This document shows positions 30,120-37,296 of a DNA stretch of 64,000 nucleotides, piece after piece (the stretch's first letter is position 1; the number at the start of each line of letters is the position of its first letter). This DNA is from Rhodocyclaceae bacterium (GTDB lineage: Bacteria > Pseudomonadota > Gammaproteobacteria > Burkholderiales > Rhodocyclaceae): positions 1 through 64,000 of the forward strand of contig JADFDU010000003.1 of assembly GCA_018262775.1 (NCBI GenBank). Direction: 5' to 3'. The notes below the pieces were generated by a model. That model did no database searches and had not been told where the DNA came from. It saw only the letters and a program-made list of their open reading frames with translations. The position numbers and the translations under genes are program-made.

Positions 30120-31945
30120 GCTCAATACTCGAAGTCAAGGTTCCCGACATCGGCGACTTCAAGGACGTGCCGGTGATCGGCATAGAAGTCAGTCCCGGCG
30201 ATACGGTGAAGGCAGAAGATCCGCTCATCACCCTGGAGTCCGACAAGGCCACCCTGGAAGTGCCCTCGCCCGTCGCCGGCACGGTGAAGGAAATCAAGCT
30301 GAAGATCGGCGACAAGGTCGCCGAGGGCACGCTGGTGGTGTTGCTGGAGGTGGCCGATACGGCGCCCTCTCCCCAGTCCTCTCCCACCCCACAGGAACCT
30401 CCTTCGGTCGCTGGCGGGAGAGGGCGCGAAGCTTCTCCCCCCTCTCTCCCGCGGGGTGGGGGGCGGAGTGAGGAGACTACGGCACCGGCCGCCGCCTTTG
30501 CCGGCCGCGCCGATCTCGAAGCCGACATGCTCGTCCTCGGCGCCGGCCCGGGCGGCTACTCCGCAGCCTTCCGCGCCGCCGACCTCGGCCTGAAGACCCT
30601 GCTGGTGGAGCGCTACGCTGCGCTTGGCGGCGTCTGCCTTAACGTCGGCTGCATTCCCTCCAAGGCGCTGCTGCATGTCGCCGCGGTGATGGACGAAGCC
30701 GCCCACCTGGCCGATTGCGGCGTATCGTTCGGCGCGCCGAAGCTCGACATCGACAAGCTGCGCGCGCACAAGACGAAGGTCGTGGCGAAGCTCACCGGCG
30801 GCCTCGCCGGCATGGCCAAGGCACGCAAGGTGGACATCGTGCACGGCTACGGCCACTTCCTCGACGCCCACCACCTCGAAGTGGAGCTCACGCACGGCGA
30901 AGGCCAGGATAAGGCCGGCGGCAAGAAAATCATCCGCTTCCAGAAATGCATCATCGCCGCCGGCAGCAGTGCCGTGCGCCTGCCCTTCATCCCCGACGAC
31001 CCGCGCATTGTGGACTCCACCGGCGCGCTGGAATTGCGTTTCGTGCCGAAGCGCATGCTGGTCATCGGCGGCGGCATCATCGGCCTGGAGATGGCGACGG
31101 TGTACTCCGCCCTCGGCGCCAAAGTCGACATCGTCGAAATGCTCGACGGCCTCATGCAGGGTCCCGACCGCGACCTCGTCAAGGTGTGGGAGAAAAAGAA
31201 CGCCGACCGCTTCGACACGGTGATGCTGAAGACCAGGACCGTCAAGGTCGAGGCGCTGAAGGCAGGCTTGAAGGTCTGGTTCGAGGGTGAAAAAGCGCCC
31301 GGAGAGCCGCAAATGTACGACATGATTTTGCAATCCGCCGGCCGCAGCCCGAACGGCGGGAAGATCGGCGCAGACAAGGCCGGCGTGGCGGTGGACGAGC
31401 GCGGCTTCATCGGCGTCGACAAGCAGATGCGCACCAATGTGCCGCATGTCTTCGCCATCGGCGACCTCGTCGGCCAGCCGATGCTGGCGCACAAGGCAGT
31501 GCACGAGGCGCATGTCGCGGCGGAAGCCGCCGCCGGGCAGAAATCCTTCTTCGACGCGCGCGTGATTCCCGGCGTCGCCTACACCGATCCGGAAGTCGCC
31601 TGGGTCGGCCTCACCGAGGACGCAGCGAAGCAACAGGGCATGAAGATCGGCATCGGCAAGTTTCCCTGGGCCGCCTCCGGCCGCGCCATCGCCAACGGCC
31701 GCGACGAGGGCTTCACCAAGCTGATCTTCGACGAAGAAACCCACCGCATCGTCGGCGGCGGCATCGTCGGCACCCACGCCGGCGACATGATCGGCGAGAT
31801 CGCCCTGGCCATCGAGATGGGCGCCGATGCCGTGGACATCGGCAAGACCATCCACCCGCACCCGACCCTGGGCGAATCCATCGGCATGGCAGCGGAAGTC
31901 TACGAAGGCGTGTGCACCGACCTGCCGCCGGCGCGGAAGAAATAA
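30116..31945 (+). CDS. lpdA: dihydrolipoamide dehydrogenase E3 with N-terminal lipoyl domain
   Basis: This 609-residue protein begins with a lipoyl domain (residues 1-80, same protein sequence as the E2 domain), then a repeat-rich linker, then the flavoprotein: FAD-binding LVLGAGPGGYSAAFRAADLG, redox-active GGVCLNVGCIPSKALL, NAD-binding VIGGGIIGLEMATVYSALGA, and the C-terminal HPHPTLGES with the catalytic His-Glu. It reoxidises dihydrolipoamide with NAD. E3 proteins with a lipoyl domain are known in betaproteobacteria and Neisseria. Confidence 0.95.
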   Translation: MSSILEVKVPDIGDFKDVPVIGIEVSPGDTVKAEDPLITLESDKATLEVPSPVAGTVKEIKLKIGDKVAEGTLVVLLEVADTAPSPQSSPTPQEPPSVAGGRGREASPPSLPRGGGRSEETTAPAAAFAGRADLEADMLVLGAGPGGYSAAFRAADLGLKTLLVERYAALGGVCLNVGCIPSKALLHVAAVMDEAAHLADCGVSFGAPKLDIDKLRAHKTKVVAKLTGGLAGMAKARKVDIVHGYGHFLDAHHLEVELTHGEGQDKAGGKKIIRFQKCIIAAGSSAVRLPFIPDDPRIVDSTGALELRFVPKRMLVIGGGIIGLEMATVYSALGAKVDIVEMLDGLMQGPDRDLVKVWEKKNADRFDTVMLKTRTVKVEALKAGLKVWFEGEKAPGEPQMYDMILQSAGRSPNGGKIGADKAGVAVDERGFIGVDKQMRTNVPHVFAIGDLVGQPMLAHKAVHEAHVAAEAAAGQKSFFDARVIPGVAYTDPEVAWVGLTEDAAKQQGMKIGIGKFPWAASGRAIANGRDEGFTKLIFDEETHRIVGGGIVGTHAGDMIGEIALAIEMGADAVDIGKTIHPHPTLGESIGMAAEVYEGVCTDLPPARKK

Positions 31946-31994
31946 CACCCCCCTCTCATCCCTCGCCTTTAGGCAGGGATGGCGATGGCGTGGG

Positions 31995-32384
31995 CTATAC
32001 GCCCATGACCCGCAGCCCGGGATAGGTTTCTGCGTAGCGCAGCAGGGCAGCATCCGCCGTCGCCAGTTGCATGCCTTCGCATTGCGCGGTGGCCAGCAGC
32101 AGGAGATCGAAGGGATCTTTGTGCCCGGGTGGCAAATCCGACGTCGCCAGCGCATGACTCTCGGTGATGGCCATGAAAACCACGCCCGCCGCGGCGAGTT
32201 CATCGCGAAAGTCGCGCGGCGGCACTGGCAGTTTGCCCAGCCCATGCTTTATTGCAGCTTCCCAGACGCTGGCAACCGAAACCGCACACGGGCTTTCCGC
32301 CAATTTCTTGCGCACAGCCCGGCTCAGGCGCGGACTGCCGACCAGCCACCACAGCGCAATCTGGGTGTCGAGCAACAATCTCAC
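31995..32384 (-). CDS. PIN-domain toxin
   Basis: This 129-residue PIN protein starts MRLLLDTQIALWWLVG and has the acidic residues expected for a VapC-type RNase (D6, E42 in SVASVWEAAIK, D91 in KDPFDLLLLATA, D109 in LATADAALL). It overlaps its antitoxin gene by 4 bases. The TQIALWW subclass usually pairs with Phd antitoxins, as here. It would cleave RNA when the antitoxin is lost. Confidence 0.88.
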   Translation of the reverse strand: MRLLLDTQIALWWLVGSPRLSRAVRKKLAESPCAVSVASVWEAAIKHGLGKLPVPPRDFRDELAAAGVVFMAITESHALATSDLPPGHKDPFDLLLLATAQCEGMQLATADAALLRYAETYPGLRVMGV

Positions 32385-32620
32385 GGCTTGCCCGCCAGCA
32401 GGCCGGCCACTTCCTCATCGATCTCCGGCGTAAAGGCCGCATCGATGTCCTGCGACTTGACCTTCAGCCGGCCCCATGCGGCAGGTAGTCGTTGCTCCGA
32501 CAGCGGCACCAGCCGCACCATGGGCTTGCCGTGGCTGGCGATGACGACCTCCTCACCCTCCAGCGCAGCCTGCACCAGTTTAGACAGCTGGCTCTTTGCT
32601 TCAAGCATGTTCACTTTCAT
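32381..32620 (-). CDS. Phd/YefM-family antitoxin
   Basis: This 79-residue protein begins MKVNMLEAKSQLSKLVQAALEGEEVVIASHGKPMVRLVPL, the classical Phd DNA-binding fold, followed by a C-terminal segment that would wrap the toxin. It is the first gene of the pair and is probably autoregulated. Confidence 0.88.
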   Translation of the reverse strand: MKVNMLEAKSQLSKLVQAALEGEEVVIASHGKPMVRLVPLSEQRLPAAWGRLKVKSQDIDAAFTPEIDEEVAGLLAGKP

Positions 32621-32664
32621 CGTTTCACCTCCATCAATAGCGGCATCATAGCAATCTTAGCCAA

Positions 32665-32868
32665 GTTAGCCAAGGCCGTCTCAACCAGCTGACCTTCCCG
32701 ACCGGCTTTACCGTGGCCTACACCTACGATGCCAACGGCAACCTCGTCTCCGGCAACGGCCGCACCCTCACCTACACCAGCTACAACGCCCCGGCGACCA
32801 TCGCCAACGCCGCATACGGCTACGCCTACACCTACAACGCCGAACACGAGCGCGTGCGTCTGGTCGCC
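32665..32868 (+). pseudogene. Rhs/YD-repeat protein fragment
   Basis: The frame reads LNQLTFPTGFTVAYTYDANGNLVSGNGRTLTYTSYN, a YD-repeat core typical of Rhs toxins, without either end. It is joined in frame to the C-terminus of an IS3 OrfB, so the 94-aa track ORF (32713-32997, GTG start) is a chimera. Upstream, the 9-base unit TTAGCCAAG is tandemly repeated at the left break point. Confidence 0.75.
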
Positions 32869-33012
32869 ACCCGCGAGGACGCCAAGGCGGCCATCTTCAG
32901 TTACATCGAGCCGTTCTACAATCGCCAACGGATTCACCAGTCCTTGGGTTATTTGAGCCCACAGAAATTCGAGAAGCAGAATGTGTGCCTCGATTGAACT
33001 GTCCGGAAAAGC
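32869..33012 (+). mobile_element. IS3-family remnant (OrfB C-terminus and terminal repeat)
   Basis: Codons for TREDAKAAIFSYIEPFYNRQRIHQSLGYLSPQKFE give the end of an IS3 OrfB, including the last DDE-domain segment, followed by the terminal motif TGTCCGGAAAAGCCGG. The 5' part of the element is missing. The fragment is immediately followed by a GCCCCTTTTGCAAAGGGGC hairpin at about 33029-33047. Confidence 0.75.
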
Positions 33013-33051
33013 CGGTCTACCTCAGCACGGCCCCTTTTGCAAAGGGGCGAA

Positions 33052-33909
33052 TTATGTGGTCTGGAGGAAGCTGCGTTCTTCGCCGTCGAGGACGAGGCAG
33101 GTAAGGACGCCGGATTTGTAGGCACCGGTGTCGATGCCGATGCGGTTGGGCCGCACCTCCGGTTCGGGACTGATGCTGTGACCGTGCACGATCACGGCGC
33201 CGTGATCGAGTTCGGAATCAAGGAAGCGCCGGCGGATCCACATGCAGTCGCGCGCCGCCTGTTCGGCCAGCGGCACGCCGGGCACGATGCCGGCGTGGAC
33301 AAAGCAGTAGCCGCCCTCGCGCCACATCGTCTGCAGGCCGCGGAAGAAGGCCAAGTGCGCGGGCGGCAGCGCCGCCGTCAGCTCGTGGCGTAGCGCTTCG
33401 AGGCTTGAAACTTCTTCGGGCTGCGGCGGCATCGTGGCGCCATAGGCGTCCTGGTAGTCCACATGCCAGCGCATGGCTTCGAGCAGGTGCTCGTCCCGGC
33501 GGCGCGGCAGCGGGCAGGCCACGCCGTAAGCGGCGGCGGTCTCGATGCCGCCGTACTCGAGCCAATTGATGGCGATGGCCATCTCGCCGTCGAAGTAACG
33601 CAGCATCGCCTGCTCGACGTTGCCCATCAGGCAAACGACCTCGAATCCCTCCAGGCCAGGCGTCAGCAGCAGATCGACGACGGCCCGGCACTCGGGGCCA
33701 CGGTTGACATAGTCGCCGAGGAAGACCGCCACGCGCCGCTGCGCGCGACGGATGCGGCTGTCGGCACGAATGCCGGCGAGCAGCTGCGAGAGCAGGTCGG
33801 CGCGGCCGTGGATGTCGCCGACGGCATACACCACCGTGCCGGGCGGGATGGCCGCCCGCGGTGCTGTGCTGTCTGTCGGGCCCGGACAGCTGCGCCAGCG
33901 CAGGCTCAC
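33052..33909 (-). CDS. metallophosphoesterase (PPP-type, Ap4A hydrolase/serine-threonine phosphatase-like)
   Basis: This 285-residue protein has the PPP-family motifs AVGDIHG and FLGDYVNRG, then MGNVEQ in place of the usual GNHE, and later CFVHAGI and IVHGHS. The metal-binding aspartates and histidines of the other motifs are present, but the catalytic histidine of GNHE is valine here, which would be expected to weaken or change activity. Substrate cannot be told from sequence. It lies downstream of the phenol operon on the same strand, 7 bases after the CoA-ligase gene. Confidence 0.8.
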   Translation of the reverse strand: MSLRWRSCPGPTDSTAPRAAIPPGTVVYAVGDIHGRADLLSQLLAGIRADSRIRRAQRRVAVFLGDYVNRGPECRAVVDLLLTPGLEGFEVVCLMGNVEQAMLRYFDGEMAIAINWLEYGGIETAAAYGVACPLPRRRDEHLLEAMRWHVDYQDAYGATMPPQPEEVSSLEALRHELTAALPPAHLAFFRGLQTMWREGGYCFVHAGIVPGVPLAEQAARDCMWIRRRFLDSELDHGAVIVHGHSISPEPEVRPNRIGIDTGAYKSGVLTCLVLDGEERSFLQTT

Positions 33910-33916
33910 TGGTGAA

Positions 33917-35215
33917 TCACGCGTCGCGGTTGACGTGGAAGCGTTTGGCCTTCAGTTCGAAGCGCGGCAGCACGTTGCGGGCGACGAAATGCACGCGCGG
34001 ACGGAAGGAAAGCATCGTATCCAGCCGTTCGGCGATGGTGTGCACGACGTTCGGGTCAGCGCCTTCGCACAGTTCGATTTCGACATCCATCTCGTCCATC
34101 TGGCGCTGTTTGTTGACAGTGATGCGGAACTCGTCGACCTCGACGAACTTGCGCAGGATGTTCTCGACGCCGGCCGGGTATACGTTGACGCCGCGCACCG
34201 TGACCATGTCGTCGGCGCGGCCGATGATGCCGCCCTCGAAGCGCATCGAGGTGCGCCCGCAGGCGCAAGGCTGCGTGGTGGCACGCACGATGTCGCCGGT
34301 GCGGTAGCGGATGATGGGAAAACCCCAGCGGCCGAGGTTGGTGATGACCAGCTCACCGCGCTCGCCTTCCGCCACCGGCCGGCCGGTGGCCGGATCGAGG
34401 ATCTCAGCGATGTATTCGCCCTCGATGAGATGGGTGCCGCCGGGCTGGGCCTCGCATTCGAATGAATGCGCGCCGACTTCGGTGGCGCCGGCATGGTCGT
34501 AGCACTTGGCGCGCCACGCGTCCTCGATACGCGCCTTGGTTGACGGCACGTTGGCGCCCGGCTCACCGGCATTCACGACGGAGCGCATGGGGATCGAGGA
34601 CAGGTCGAAGCCGGTCTCGCGCGCCACTTCTGCCAGGCGCAGCGCGTAGGTTGGCGTGCAACAGAGCACGGTGGCGCCGACCTCGCGCATAAGTTCGAGG
34701 CGCTGTGGCGAATCACGGCCGCCGCCCGGGACCATCAGCGCACCAAGCTGGCGCGCGCCTTCCGTCGCGGCCCAGAAGCCGATGAAGGGGCCGAAGGAGA
34801 AAGCCATGAAGACACGGTCGGTCGCCGTCACGCCGGCGCCGGCGAGGACGTGGCCCCAGCAACGACCCCACCACTGCCAGCCGGCTTCGGTATCGGGCAC
34901 CTTGAGCGGTACGCCGGTGGTGCCGGAGGTCTGGTGGAAGCGGACGTAATGTTCGGTCGGGTAGGTCAGGTTGTTGCCGAAGGGTCCGCTGGCGGCCTGG
35001 TCTGCCATCAGTTCGCTCTTCGTCGTGGGCGGCAGCCGCGACAAGTCGGCGAGCGACTTGAGGTCGCCCGGTTGCATGCCGGCGGCCTTCCATTTGGCCG
35101 TGTAGAAACGGTTGTGTTCCCACAGTTCGGCGATCAGGGCTTGCAGTTTGCTGAATTGCAAAGCCTGGAGCCGATCTCGCGGCAGGGTTTCGGTACTTGA
35201 GTCGAAATAGGGCAT
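33917..35215 (-). CDS. phenylacetate-CoA ligase-family aryl-CoA ligase
   Basis: This 432-residue ANL-superfamily enzyme of the PaaK group has the ATP/AMP loop VRFHQTSGTTGVPLKV, YDHAGATEVGAHSFEC, and the hinge region GRADDMVTVRGVNVYPAGVE. It would activate an aromatic acid with ATP and CoA. Given its place at the end of the phenol operon, 4-hydroxybenzoate or a related aryl acid is a plausible substrate, but 4-hydroxybenzoate-CoA ligases described from phenol degraders are usually a longer type. Start MPYFDSSTET at 35215; the track ORF extends upstream without support. Confidence 0.85.
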   Translation of the reverse strand: MPYFDSSTETLPRDRLQALQFSKLQALIAELWEHNRFYTAKWKAAGMQPGDLKSLADLSRLPPTTKSELMADQAASGPFGNNLTYPTEHYVRFHQTSGTTGVPLKVPDTEAGWQWWGRCWGHVLAGAGVTATDRVFMAFSFGPFIGFWAATEGARQLGALMVPGGGRDSPQRLELMREVGATVLCCTPTYALRLAEVARETGFDLSSIPMRSVVNAGEPGANVPSTKARIEDAWRAKCYDHAGATEVGAHSFECEAQPGGTHLIEGEYIAEILDPATGRPVAEGERGELVITNLGRWGFPIIRYRTGDIVRATTQPCACGRTSMRFEGGIIGRADDMVTVRGVNVYPAGVENILRKFVEVDEFRITVNKQRQMDEMDVEIELCEGADPNVVHTIAERLDTMLSFRPRVHFVARNVLPRFELKAKRFHVNRDA

Positions 35216-35277
35216 ATCAATCTTTGAAAAAAGCCTCTCCGCTTTGTCCGTGTTGTGCTGTGATGACGCGCAGTAAA

Positions 35278-35739
35278 TCAGGCCTTGCAGTCGCGCATCT
35301 CGGCGTACACCGCCTGTTCCATCTTGAGCATCGCCTCGCGCTGTTCGGCGGGCCAGGTGTAGGTGAGCGCATTGGTGGATACCCCCGGCCACGACTGGTC
35401 CTTGGCGCCGACCACGTCCATTTCGTAGAGCGCGATCACGTAGGGCGCGGACGCGTCGAGGTGTGGCTTGAGCTGGCGGGCCCGGCCCTTGACGATGAAA
35501 GTGACGTCGCCTTGGCCAATGACCTGCAGCGACGCCTGTCCGCTGCGTTGCAGGTTGGCCATGGTCGAGCCGCCCTCGTCGACGGCGAAGCGCACCCGTC
35601 CGGCATCCAGCGCCAGGATCCAGGTGTAGGCGGAGGTCGCGTAGCCGTCCGCGCCGGCGGTGAGCAGCAGGCCGGGGGCGCCGGGGCGTAAGTACGCCAC
35701 CAGCTTTTCGGGCATTTGCGGGGTGATTTTGCCGATCAT
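35278..35739 (-). CDS. pyridoxamine 5'-phosphate oxidase-family flavin-binding protein
   Basis: This 153-residue split-barrel protein reads MPEKLVAYLRPGAPGLLLTAGADGYATSAYTWI, as in FMN/F420-binding PNPOx-like proteins. Its precise function is unknown. It sits in the distal part of the phenol operon next to the NUDIX and DUF120 genes, consistent with a flavin-related role, though this is inference. Confidence 0.75.
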   Translation of the reverse strand: MIGKITPQMPEKLVAYLRPGAPGLLLTAGADGYATSAYTWILALDAGRVRFAVDEGGSTMANLQRSGQASLQVIGQGDVTFIVKGRARQLKPHLDASAPYVIALYEMDVVGAKDQSWPGVSTNALTYTWPAEQREAMLKMEQAVYAEMRDCKA

Positions 35740-35754
35740 GAAAGCGTTCTCCTG

Positions 35755-35777
35755 AAAGTCAGTTCCGGCACCACGGC
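35755..35777 (-). repeat. GCCGT-N9-RCTGACTTT motif, copy 6
   Basis: Exact match on the minus strand overlapping the last codons and stop of the NUDIX gene. Confidence 0.85.
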
Positions 35778-36271
35778 GCCGTTGCGTCGAGAATGACGCT
35801 GTACAACCATGCGTCTATCGCCAGACCGCTCGAAGGCGGTGCTTCCCGGGGCAATTCTCCCGGCTTGAAGAGACCGATCTCGATGGCATCGTCGCCCGCC
35901 ACCGGCGTGCCAGCAACAATGTGGGCACGATAGGCGACGATCAGCACATTCACGTCGGCACGCGAGTACACATCGTGCAATCCGTCGAGCGCAATTTCCA
36001 GCCCCGTTTCCTCGCGCGCCTCGCGGATGACCGCCTCGGGCACCGACTCGCCGCACTCGACATAACCCGCCGGCGGCGCCCAGTAGCCGGCCAGCGGCGC
36101 GGCGAGACGGCGGATCATCACCAGCCGGCCCTCGTGTTCGATGAGCGCCATGCCCACCGGTGCCGGATTACGCCAGGCGACCGCGCCACATTGCTCGCAC
36201 TGCTGCCGCGTCCTGCCGCCCTCGAAAGTCAGTGCCGCCAATACGGCGCCGCAATGCTGACAATGGCGCAT
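35759..36271 (-). CDS. NUDIX hydrolase with N-terminal zinc ribbon
   Basis: This 170-residue protein has a CxxC zinc ribbon (CQHCGAVL ... CEQCGAVAW) and an intact Nudix box GYVECGESVPEAVIREAREETGL. MutT-like genes are known at this place in phenol clusters of Thauera. The substrate is unknown; a nucleotide or dinucleotide cofactor is likely. Its stop is 6 bases... overlapping the region of motif copy 6, and copy 7 lies inside its N-terminal codons (AALTFEGG). The start is adjacent to the DUF120 stop. Confidence 0.88.
   Translation of the reverse strand: MRHCQHCGAVLAALTFEGGRTRQQCEQCGAVAWRNPAPVGMALIEHEGRLVMIRRLAAPLAGYWAPPAGYVECGESVPEAVIREAREETGLEIALDGLHDVYSRADVNVLIVAYRAHIVAGTPVAGDDAIEIGLFKPGELPREAPPSSGLAIDAWLYSVILDATAPWCRN
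36225..36247 (-). repeat. GCCGT-N9-RCTGACTTT motif, copy 7 (inside the NUDIX gene)
   Basis: Exact match on the minus strand within the codons for VLAALTFEGG, between the zinc-ribbon cysteines. Confidence 0.85.
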
Positions 36272-36691
36272 TCAGCAGACGATGCTGACGGCGACGCGCT
36301 CGCCGTCGCCGACTCCCAGCGCCTGGCGCATCGGCACGGCGGAAACAACCTCGAATTTGTCCGGCGGATAACCGCCGATTTCCGGGAACACCACCGCACC
36401 GGTGATGCGCCCGGCGACGACGACGAGAAAGCACTTCGCCGCGCAAAAGCCCGGCTCGGGCGTGATGGCAATGCCGGTTTCGCGCGCCATGATGCGCTTC
36501 GCCTCTTCCCAGTCCGGCCCGCTCATGTGCAGGTTGAAGGTGCCCGGGTAGGGCTCGAAACCAAGCTTGGCGAGGAATTCTCGCCGCACCCACTCCAGTT
36601 GCGTGAAGCCGGCTCCCTCGCCCAATCCGGTGCAGGCCTCGCCTTCGAGCAACAGCGTTGCTGCTTCCGTCACCCTTTCTGTCACCGCCAT
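36272..36691 (-). CDS. DUF120 protein, CTP-dependent riboflavin kinase-like
   Basis: This 139-residue protein has the RibK/DUF120 pattern TGLGEGAGFTQLEWVRREF, then LGFEPYPGTFNLHM. In archaea this family phosphorylates riboflavin to FMN using CTP. It is encoded 12 bases after ubiX, the prenyl-FMN synthase, and downstream of three UbiD-type genes, so a role in FMN or prenyl-FMN supply is attractive. Activity in bacteria of this type is inferred, not shown by the sequence. Confidence 0.8.
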   Translation of the reverse strand: MAVTERVTEAATLLLEGEACTGLGEGAGFTQLEWVRREFLAKLGFEPYPGTFNLHMSGPDWEEAKRIMARETGIAITPEPGFCAAKCFLVVVAGRITGAVVFPEIGGYPPDKFEVVSAVPMRQALGVGDGERVAVSIVC

Positions 36692-36703
36692 GGCCGCATC
36701 CCC

Positions 36704-37288
36704 CTATTTCTTCTTCAATGCTTCCCGCTCCTCGTTGCCAGTCCAGCGCTGGAAGAGGTCGAGGTCGAGGTCGAACTGGTCGAGCGCCTTGTTGACGGAC
36801 TGCATGATCACGTCTTCGAGCGTCTTCGGACGGTGGTAGAAGGCCGGTAGCGGCGGCACCAGCACGGCGCCGGTTTCCGTCACCTGCGTCATCAGGCGCA
36901 GGTGCCCCAGATGCAGCGGCGTCTCGCGCAGCATCAGCACCAGCTTGCGGCGTTCCTTCAGCGTCACGTCGGCGGCGCGTACCAGCAGGTTGGTGTTGAA
37001 GGAATTGGCGATGGCCGACAGCGTCTTGATCGAGCACGGCGCGAGCACCATGCCGGCATGGCGGAAGGAACCTGAGGAGATGCAGGCGCCGACGTCGTTG
37101 ATGTCGTGCACATGGCTGGCGAGCTTCTTCACGTCGTCAACCGAGTAATCGGTTTCGTATACGAGGGTGCGCTTGGCCGAGTCGCTCATGACGAGGTGCG
37201 TCTCGACACCCGCCTTCTTGAGGACCTCCAGGATGCGGATACCGTAGATGGCCCCGCTCGCGCCGGAAATGCCGACAACCAGTTTCAT
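36704..37288 (-). CDS. ubiX: UbiX-family flavin prenyltransferase
   Basis: This 194-residue flavoprotein begins MKLVVGISGASGAIYGIRILEVL, with MSDSAKRTLVYET, ISSGSFRHAGMVLAPCSIKTLSAIANSF and RRKLVLMLRETPLHLGHLRLM, all UbiX/Pad1 hallmarks. It prenylates FMN to prFMN, the cofactor of UbiD-type (de)carboxylases. Its place directly after the UbiD-like genes indicates dedicated cofactor supply for the phenylphosphate carboxylase. Confidence 0.95.
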   Translation of the reverse strand: MKLVVGISGASGAIYGIRILEVLKKAGVETHLVMSDSAKRTLVYETDYSVDDVKKLASHVHDINDVGACISSGSFRHAGMVLAPCSIKTLSAIANSFNTNLLVRAADVTLKERRKLVLMLRETPLHLGHLRLMTQVTETGAVLVPPLPAFYHRPKTLEDVIMQSVNKALDQFDLDLDLFQRWTGNEEREALKKK

Positions 37289-37296
37289 ACTGTTCC

